DNA of 26,187 nt from HGM04593 sp964423665 (GTDB taxonomy: Bacteria; Bacteroidota; Bacteroidia; Bacteroidales; Bacteroidaceae), in the NCBI GenBank assembly GCA_964423665.1, contig CAYRFX010000028.1:1-26187 (forward strand), in the 5' to 3' direction. The position numbers and the translations under genes are program-made. The notes below the pieces were generated by a model that had not been told where the DNA came from, searched no databases, and saw only the letters and a list, made by a program, of their open reading frames with translations. Numbering within the stretch: the stretch's first letter is position 1; every line of letters begins with the position of its first letter. Below, in pieces: positions 20,985 to 26,187 of this stretch.

Positions 20985-23900
20985 ATGACACCAAAAGATA
21001 TACAGCAACTATTTGCCAAGCACCCCGGGGTGGACGCGCTACTGAAACTGCGCGAAGAGGGCAGCAAGAAGAGGGTTTTTATCGAGGGACTTGTGGGAAG
21101 TGCCGCCGCAATGGTGCTGTGCGGGCTTAAACAACGTATCCCCGAGCAGACTTTTCTAGTGATACTCAACGACGCCGACGACGCCGGCTACTTCTACCAC
21201 GACATGATGCAGATTTGCAACGACAGCAACATTCTCTTCTTTCCCTCATCGTTCCGCAGAGCACTCAAATATGGACAGGAAGACGACGCAAACAGGATTC
21301 TGCGCACCGAGGTTATGAGCCGTCTTTCTGCGCGCAAGCGCAAGGAGGGGCTTGTAATAATAACCCACCCCGATGCTATTGCCGAGAAGGTGGCATCGCA
21401 GGACGACCTGCAAGACAAGACACTGAACATTGCCGTGGGCGACAATATAGCACGCGACAATATTGAAAAGGAACTTGCAAAACTCGGTTTCAAAGAGGTT
21501 GCTTATGTTTATGAGCCGGGTGAATTTGCAGTGCGAGGCAGCATCATGGATATATTCTCATACTCATCGGAATATCCGTTCCGCATAGACTTTTTCGGGA
21601 ACACGGTGGAGAGCATCAGGACATTCGAGGTCGATGACCAGTTATCGAAGGAGCGATGCGAGGAGGCTGCCATTGTACCCAAAATAACAGGTAAAGAGAG
21701 CGTACCGATTACCCGGTTCCTTCCCAAGAATGCAATTCTCGTTACAAAGGATTTTGAGTATGTGAAAGGGTGTGTGGAGAAACTGCGCAACGAGGGATTC
21801 ACCCTGCAAGCAAAGCTATCGGAGAGCGAATTGCCACAGATGCCCGACCTCATGAGCGCAGTGGAGCTCGAAAGCTATGCACACAGCGTAAAGCATTGGG
21901 AGACACGCAACACTGCAACCGCAACAGGCATAAAGGTAAAATTCGACACATCTCCTCAACCGCTGTTCCACAAGGACTTCGACCTTGTGAGCAAAAGTTT
22001 CGGAGAATATACCGGGAAGGGATATAAACTCACCCTCCTCACAGACGACCTGCACCAGGCGGAGAGACTAAAAGCAATCTTTGAGGAGAGGGGCGACGAT
22101 ATTCCTTTCACACCCGTTTGCCGAACCATACACGATGGATTCTGCGACAACACGTTGCACACGGCGCTCTTCACCGACCACCAGTTGTTCGGGCGCTTTC
22201 ACAACTTCAAACTGCGCAGCGAAAGGGCGCGTAGCGGTAAAGTGGCGCTGACACTCAAAGAACTGAAAGAGTTCGGCATAGGCGATTATATTGTTCATAT
22301 CGACCACGGAATAGGAAAATTCGGAGGACTTGTGCGCATACCCACCGACAACGGCATGCAGGAGGCAATAAAACTCATATACAAGAACGATGATGTAGTC
22401 TTTGTATCCATTCACAACCTGCACAAAATATCCAAATATCGCGGCAAAGAGGGCGATGCCCCCACTGTGAACAAGCTTGGAACCGGAGCATGGGAGCGCA
22501 TGAAAGAGCGGACGAAAAAGAAGATAAAGGATATTGCCCGCGACCTTATAAAACTCTACTCACAACGCTACCAGGAGAAGGGGTTTGCCTTCTCACCAGA
22601 CAGCTACCTGCAAACAGAGCTCGAAGCGAGCTTTATATACGAAGACACCCCCGACCAGCTGAAAGCCACCAATGAGGTGAAAAAAGACATGGAACGCAGC
22701 CGTCCGATGGACAGGCTCATCTGTGGCGATGTGGGATTTGGAAAAACAGAAGTTGCCATAAGAGCCGCCTTCAAGGCTGCTACCGACGGCAAGCAGGTTG
22801 CAGTGCTTGTGCCCACCACCGTGCTTGCATATCAACACTACCTGACATTCAAAGAGAGGCTGAAGGAGTTCCCTTGCAATGTGCAATATTTGAGCCGGGC
22901 ACGCAGCGGAGCAACCACGAAGAAGGTGTTGCAAGAGATTGAAGAGGGCAAAGTGGATATTGTGATAGGCACCCACAGGCTCACAGGGAAAGATGTGAAG
23001 TTCAAGGATTTGGGGCTGCTAATCATAGACGAGGAGCAAAAATTCGGTGTAGCCGTGAAGGAGAAGTTGCGACAGTTCAAAGTGAATGTAGATACACTCA
23101 CTATGACCGCCACCCCCATCCCCCGCACACTGCAATTCTCCATCATGGGTGCACGCGACCTATCCATGATACAGACCCCGCCACCCAACCGTTACCCCAT
23201 ACACACTGAGATTCAGACTTTTGACGCAGAGGTGATAAAAGAGGCTGTAAACGTTGAACTAAGCCGCAACGGACAGGTATTCTTCATCAACAACCGCATA
23301 TCCAATATGCACGAACTGGAGCGCATGATTAAGCGTGCCGTGCCCGATGCCCGCGTGTGCATAGGACATGGACAGATGGAGCCTGCCGAGCTGGAAAAAA
23401 TTCTTTACGCATTCATAAACCACGATTACGATGTGCTCATAGCAACCTCCATCGTAGAAAACGGGATAGATATTCCCAATGTGAACACCATTATAATAAA
23501 CCAGGCACAACACTTTGGACTGAGCGACCTGCACCAGATGCGCGGACGCGTGGGACGCGGTAAAAGAAAGGCTTTCTGTTACCTGCTCACCCCGCCACGC
23601 GAAAATCTCACCACCGATGCCCGCAGGCGATTGGAGGCGATAGAGAGTTTCAGCGAGCTGGGCAGCGGCATGCACATTGCCATGCAAGACCTTGACATAC
23701 GCGGGGCAGGAAACCTGTTAGGCGCTGAACAGAGCGGCTTTATTGCCGACCTCGGCTATGAGACCTACCAAAAGGTACTTGCCGAGGCTGTATCGGAACT
23801 GAAAGAAGATGAGTTTGCCGACATCCTCCCCGAAGATGAGAACAACAACGACCTTTTTGTAAAGGAGTGTTTTGTGGAGAGCGACCTCGAACTATTGTTA

Positions 23901-24329
23901 CCCGCCGTATATGTACCCGACAGCAACGAACGAATACTGCTCTACCGCGAGCTCGACTCACTCACCACAGAGAAAGAGATTGAAGCCTTTGGCAGAAGAC
24001 TGCAAGACCGTTTCGGCAAGCTTCCCGACGAGGCTTGTGAACTTATGAAAATGGTGGTGCTGCGTCGCAAAGCACAGGAGATGGGGGTGGAAAAAATCTA
24101 TCTCAAAGGCGGGCGAATGAACATCTTCTTTGTGGACGGAAAGAAAAAAGCCTTCTACGAGAGCGAACAATTCGGGCACATTCTCTCCTTTGTACACAGC
24201 ACAGCTTTCACCTGCAGGCTGAAAGAGGGCGACGGACGCTGCATCATCACAGTAGATAATGTAAAGAACGTGGAGACAGCCCTCACCTTCGTTGAAGAGA
24301 TGCAAAGAAGGGTAAAAATAGGCGCATAA
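20985..24329 (+). CDS. mfd: Transcription-repair coupling factor Mfd
   Basis: 1114 residues. The order is an N-terminal UvrB-like module (to about 310), the RNA-polymerase-interacting CarD-like domain (about 430-510, FGIGDYIVHIDHGIGKFGGL), then the RecG-like superfamily 2 translocase. The translocase has Walker A GDVGFGKTE (581-589, Lys587), DEEQ box IIDEEQKFGV (Asp682 to Gln685), TMTATPIPRTLQ, GVENGID-like IVENGIDIPNVNTI and QMRGRVGRG motifs. The protein ends with the TRCF C-terminal domain (LPAVYVPDSNERILLYREL...). Mfd pushes stalled RNA polymerase off damaged templates and recruits UvrA. All translocase motifs look intact. It is transcribed alone; the start at 20985 (MTPKDIQQLFAKHPGV) gives the usual N-terminus. 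Confidence 0.97.
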   Translation: MTPKDIQQLFAKHPGVDALLKLREEGSKKRVFIEGLVGSAAAMVLCGLKQRIPEQTFLVILNDADDAGYFYHDMMQICNDSNILFFPSSFRRALKYGQEDDANRILRTEVMSRLSARKRKEGLVIITHPDAIAEKVASQDDLQDKTLNIAVGDNIARDNIEKELAKLGFKEVAYVYEPGEFAVRGSIMDIFSYSSEYPFRIDFFGNTVESIRTFEVDDQLSKERCEEAAIVPKITGKESVPITRFLPKNAILVTKDFEYVKGCVEKLRNEGFTLQAKLSESELPQMPDLMSAVELESYAHSVKHWETRNTATATGIKVKFDTSPQPLFHKDFDLVSKSFGEYTGKGYKLTLLTDDLHQAERLKAIFEERGDDIPFTPVCRTIHDGFCDNTLHTALFTDHQLFGRFHNFKLRSERARSGKVALTLKELKEFGIGDYIVHIDHGIGKFGGLVRIPTDNGMQEAIKLIYKNDDVVFVSIHNLHKISKYRGKEGDAPTVNKLGTGAWERMKERTKKKIKDIARDLIKLYSQRYQEKGFAFSPDSYLQTELEASFIYEDTPDQLKATNEVKKDMERSRPMDRLICGDVGFGKTEVAIRAAFKAATDGKQVAVLVPTTVLAYQHYLTFKERLKEFPCNVQYLSRARSGATTKKVLQEIEEGKVDIVIGTHRLTGKDVKFKDLGLLIIDEEQKFGVAVKEKLRQFKVNVDTLTMTATPIPRTLQFSIMGARDLSMIQTPPPNRYPIHTEIQTFDAEVIKEAVNVELSRNGQVFFINNRISNMHELERMIKRAVPDARVCIGHGQMEPAELEKILYAFINHDYDVLIATSIVENGIDIPNVNTIIINQAQHFGLSDLHQMRGRVGRGKRKAFCYLLTPPRENLTTDARRRLEAIESFSELGSGMHIAMQDLDIRGAGNLLGAEQSGFIADLGYETYQKVLAEAVSELKEDEFADILPEDENNNDLFVKECFVESDLELLLPAVYVPDSNERILLYRELDSLTTEKEIEAFGRRLQDRFGKLPDEACELMKMVVLRRKAQEMGVEKIYLKGGRMNIFFVDGKKKAFYESEQFGHILSFVHSTAFTCRLKEGDGRCIITVDNVKNVETALTFVEEMQRRVKIGA

Positions 24330-24341
24330 AGATTTTTTTAC

Positions 24342-24349
24342 TATATTCG
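24342..24349 (+). promoter_or_regulatory. Possible -7 box of the C1 peptidase gene
   Basis: TATATTCG differs from TAnnTTTG at one base and lies 40 bases before the ATG at 24390. It sits only 12 bases after the mfd stop, and there is no terminator between, so read-through from mfd is also possible. Confidence 0.3.
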
Positions 24350-24389
24350 CCCATCAAACACGGGAAACAACAATTTATAAATATACACT

Positions 24390-25793
24390 ATGAAGAAAAA
24401 AACAATCTGTTCGCTGCTTGCAGCCCTGTTTATGACAGGTGGTGCCGTGGCGCAAAACAATGGTGGCATTGATGCCGCAATGTACAAAGAGATTAGCGAA
24501 AGTTACAAGCCCACGAGAAGCGAAAAAGCGTTGCAGAACATCCTGTTGGGCAATCCTATAAAAGCCTTGTCGCTCAATCAGGAAAATCTCAATGAGCTGG
24601 ATACATATTTCAGCCACAGTGTAAATTCAAAGGGCATAACCAACCAGGAATCATCGGGACGTTGCTGGCTTTTTACCGGAATGAACGTGCTGCGTGCAAA
24701 GATGATTGCAGAGCAGGATTTAGGCGTGTTTGAATTTTCACAGGTTTATAACTTTTTCTTCGACCAGCTCGAAAAATCGAACCTCTTCCTGCAAGGCATC
24801 ATAGACACCCGCAAAAAGCCCAAAGATGACCGCGTTGTCGATTGGCTTTTCAAAAACCCGTTGAGCGACGGTGGAACATTTACCGGCGTTGCCGACCTCA
24901 TTGCAAAATACGGCATTGTGCCCAAAGGGGTTATGCACGAGACATACACCAGCAACAACACCGACGCGTTCAGTTCTCTTCTCAAGAGAAAACTGCGCGA
25001 GTTTGGATTGCGACTGCGCGATGCTGCCGACAAGGGAGCAAAGGAGAAGGAGCTGCAGGCTATGAAAAAAGAGCAGTTAAAGGTTGTTTATAAAATGCTT
25101 GTACAGGTATATGGCGTGCCACCTACCGAGTTTGAGTGGGCACCCAAAGACGCAAACGGCAAATATCGCGAAGAGCCACAGAAATACACCCCGAAGAGTT
25201 TCTATGACAAATTCATTGGCATAGACCTGCAAAACGATTTTGTAATGCTCATGAACGACCCCACACGCCCCTATTGGAAGAGCTATGAGATTGAGTATGA
25301 CCGCCACGCATACGACGGACACAACTGGCTATATGTAAACCTTCCTTTGGAGGATATCAAACAGATGGCAATAGCCTCAATCAAAGACAGCACAATGATG
25401 TATTTCTCTTGCGATGTGGGCAAGTTCCTCGACAGCAAGCGCGGCACCCTCGACATGAACAACTACAACTACGAGGAGCTGTTCGGTGTGGAGTTTGGCA
25501 TGAACAAATGCGAGAGAATCAGCACATACGACAGCGGCTCATCGCATGCAATGACCTTGAAAGCTGTGGACATCGACAAAAACGGCAATACCGTAAAATG
25601 GCAGGTAGAGAACAGCTGGGGCGCAGGCAGCGGCTACCGTGGCACACTGATAATGACCGACGAGTGGTTCGACGAGTATATGTTCCGCCTTGTGGTTGAT
25701 AAAAAATATGTGCCTGCCAAAGTACTCGACGTGCTCAAGGAGAAACCCACCATGCTGCCGGCCTGGGACCCTATGTTTATGCCCGAGGAGTAA
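24390..25793 (+). CDS. Secreted C1B peptidase (bleomycin hydrolase/PepC-like)
   Basis: 467 residues. A signal peptide (MKKKTICSLLAALFMTGGAVAQ, cut near residue 21) sends it to the periplasm, unlike cytoplasmic PepC. The papain-type triad is present: Cys92 in SSGRCWLF, His386 in GSSHAMTLKAVD and Asn408 in QVENSWG, with the oxyanion Gln (NQESSGRC) just before the Cys. The insertions between Cys and His and the overall length match the C1B aminopeptidase C/bleomycin hydrolase group. The C-terminus ends PTMLPAWDPMFMPEE; in this family the C-terminal tail lies in the active-site cleft and sets aminopeptidase action. It probably trims peptides in the periplasm. A rho-independent terminator follows 23 bases after the stop. 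Confidence 0.93.
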   Translation: MKKKTICSLLAALFMTGGAVAQNNGGIDAAMYKEISESYKPTRSEKALQNILLGNPIKALSLNQENLNELDTYFSHSVNSKGITNQESSGRCWLFTGMNVLRAKMIAEQDLGVFEFSQVYNFFFDQLEKSNLFLQGIIDTRKKPKDDRVVDWLFKNPLSDGGTFTGVADLIAKYGIVPKGVMHETYTSNNTDAFSSLLKRKLREFGLRLRDAADKGAKEKELQAMKKEQLKVVYKMLVQVYGVPPTEFEWAPKDANGKYREEPQKYTPKSFYDKFIGIDLQNDFVMLMNDPTRPYWKSYEIEYDRHAYDGHNWLYVNLPLEDIKQMAIASIKDSTMMYFSCDVGKFLDSKRGTLDMNNYNYEELFGVEFGMNKCERISTYDSGSSHAMTLKAVDIDKNGNTVKWQVENSWGAGSGYRGTLIMTDEWFDEYMFRLVVDKKYVPAKVLDVLKEKPTMLPAWDPMFMPEE

Positions 25794-25816
25794 AAAAGAA
25801 ACACATAGAAACACTC

Positions 25817-25845
25817 ACAACCGCCCCTTTGAGGCGGTTGTTTTT
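25817..25845 (+). terminator. Intrinsic terminator of the C1 peptidase gene
   Basis: ACAACCGCC (25817-25825) pairs with GGCGGTTGT (25833-25841), with a 7-base loop, followed by a run of T to 25845. Confidence 0.88.
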
Positions 25846-25870
25846 ATATCTCTTACAATCGTGTAGGTTG

Positions 25871-26101
25871 GTGGACATCAAAATTAAAAAGGCTACTGCA
25901 TTTACCATCGTAAATCAAGTGAAAGACATAAACTACATCAATAAACCGGACACAGATCCAAAACCCGGCGACCAGGTAGTTATATGGAAACACGACAACA
26001 AATATTATTTTTACCTTTCCTCCAATAATACAGGAATGAGCAGTGCAAAACAATTAATAGAGGCTTGGCACCGGTGCGAAGTAAACCTAAATTCAAATTA
26101 A
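25871..26101 (+). CDS. Hypothetical protein, 76 residues
   Basis: The open frame runs from 25829, but its first codons lie inside the terminator of the preceding gene. The GTG at 25871 is the most reasonable start (GTAGG lies 6-10 bases upstream) and gives a 76-residue soluble protein: MDIKIKKATAFTIVNQ, then PKPGDQVVIWKHDNKYYFYLSSNN, then a helix SSAKQLIEAWHRCEVN. The centre looks like a small beta sheet followed by an alpha helix. There is no signal peptide or membrane segment and no recognised family. It has its own terminator at 26135-26168 and AT-rich codon use, like the left end of the window, which suggests accessory DNA. It could also be the remnant of a longer gene. Confidence 0.45.
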   Translation: MDIKIKKATAFTIVNQVKDINYINKPDTDPKPGDQVVIWKHDNKYYFYLSSNNTGMSSAKQLIEAWHRCEVNLNSN

Positions 26102-26134
26102 ATTTCAAATCCAAGCACCTTTCCAAAATACGAT

Positions 26135-26168
26135 GAGGGTGACCCAAAAGTAAATAAGGGTTGCCCTC
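26135..26168 (+). terminator. Intrinsic terminator after the 76-residue ORF
   Basis: GAGGGTGACCC (26135-26145) and GGGTTGCCCTC (26158-26168) form an 11-bp RNA stem with two G-U pairs and a 12-base A-rich loop, followed by TTATCTTTTCTT. Confidence 0.7.
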
Positions 26169-26187
26169 TTATCTTTTCTTCATATAG

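Noticed and set aside
20834..21169. 111-codon minus-strand frame across the mfd start
   Set aside because: More than half lies antisense to mfd and the rest covers the mfd promoter; the sequence shows no domain.
22984..23060. DEEQ in place of the DEEH helicase box in Mfd
   Set aside because: This is a variation compatible with RecG/Mfd-type translocases, and all other motifs are intact, so it is not a sign of inactivity.

Overview
The window looks like a chromosomal segment of a Bacteroidales (Bacteroidota) genome. Several things point there: Bacteroidota-type promoter boxes (a -7 element TAnnTTTG with a TTG-like -33), almost no Shine-Dalgarno sequences, a DUF4294 protein, MacB-like two-part permeases paired with an NtrC-like two-component system, a periplasmic C1B peptidase, and an S24 repressor ending its HTH half in ISWLISGEGEM. 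The middle is moderate GC. The two ends (about 1-1290 and 25850-26187) are visibly more AT-rich and look accessory.

Layout. (1) 1-1292: AT-rich end with a DUF5675 protein and a YD-repeat-like lipoprotein, closed by a strong bidirectional terminator. (2) 1371-7246, minus strand: a four-gene tripartite efflux operon in the order TolC-like outer-membrane protein, MacA-like adaptor, ABC ATPase, MacB/FtsX permease. (3) 7424-9167, plus strand: a divergent two-component pair. The regulator is an NtrC-type protein that has lost its AAA+ core, and its kinase lacks a PAS sensor. One inverted repeat lies midway between the two divergent promoters. (4) 9171-13820, minus strand: a heavy-metal-type RND pump and a lipoprotein adaptor with a histidine-rich segment, with no outer-membrane partner of its own. 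(5) 13943-15424: an S24/LexA-like HTH repressor divergent from a 32-codon ORF and an ECF sigma factor. The space between them holds five copies of a 9-bp motif (ATTCTTAAT), one of which overlaps a predicted sigma promoter. (6) 15516-16991, minus: a LOG-family nucleotidase and a PfkB sugar kinase. (7) 17094-17696, plus: DUF4294, with a 24-bp perfect palindrome just before it. (8) 17705-20539, minus: a four-gene run of hotdog thioesterase, small membrane protein, acetyl-CoA hydrolase/CoA-transferase and SpoU rRNA/tRNA methyltransferase. (9) 20540-20984: a long intergenic region with a cluster of hairpins that may be a small RNA. (10) 20985-25793, plus: mfd and a secreted bleomycin-hydrolase-like peptidase. 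(11) 25871-26101: an unrecognised 76-residue protein between two terminators.

How the parts fit. The left and middle blocks are built around envelope efflux and its control. The truncated response regulator and kinase sit back-to-back with the TolC-MacAB-like operon and probably regulate it. The RND pump and adaptor may borrow that TolC-like protein. The repressor/sigma pair looks like a self-contained switch. The rest is housekeeping: transcription-coupled repair, carboxylate fermentation, nucleotide and sugar metabolism, RNA modification.

The strongest candidates for something new are the receiver-lid-Fis regulator without an ATPase, the motif array controlling the sigma gene with its 32-codon leader ORF, and the hairpin island upstream of mfd. 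No tRNA, rRNA, CRISPR array, transposase or integrase was seen.
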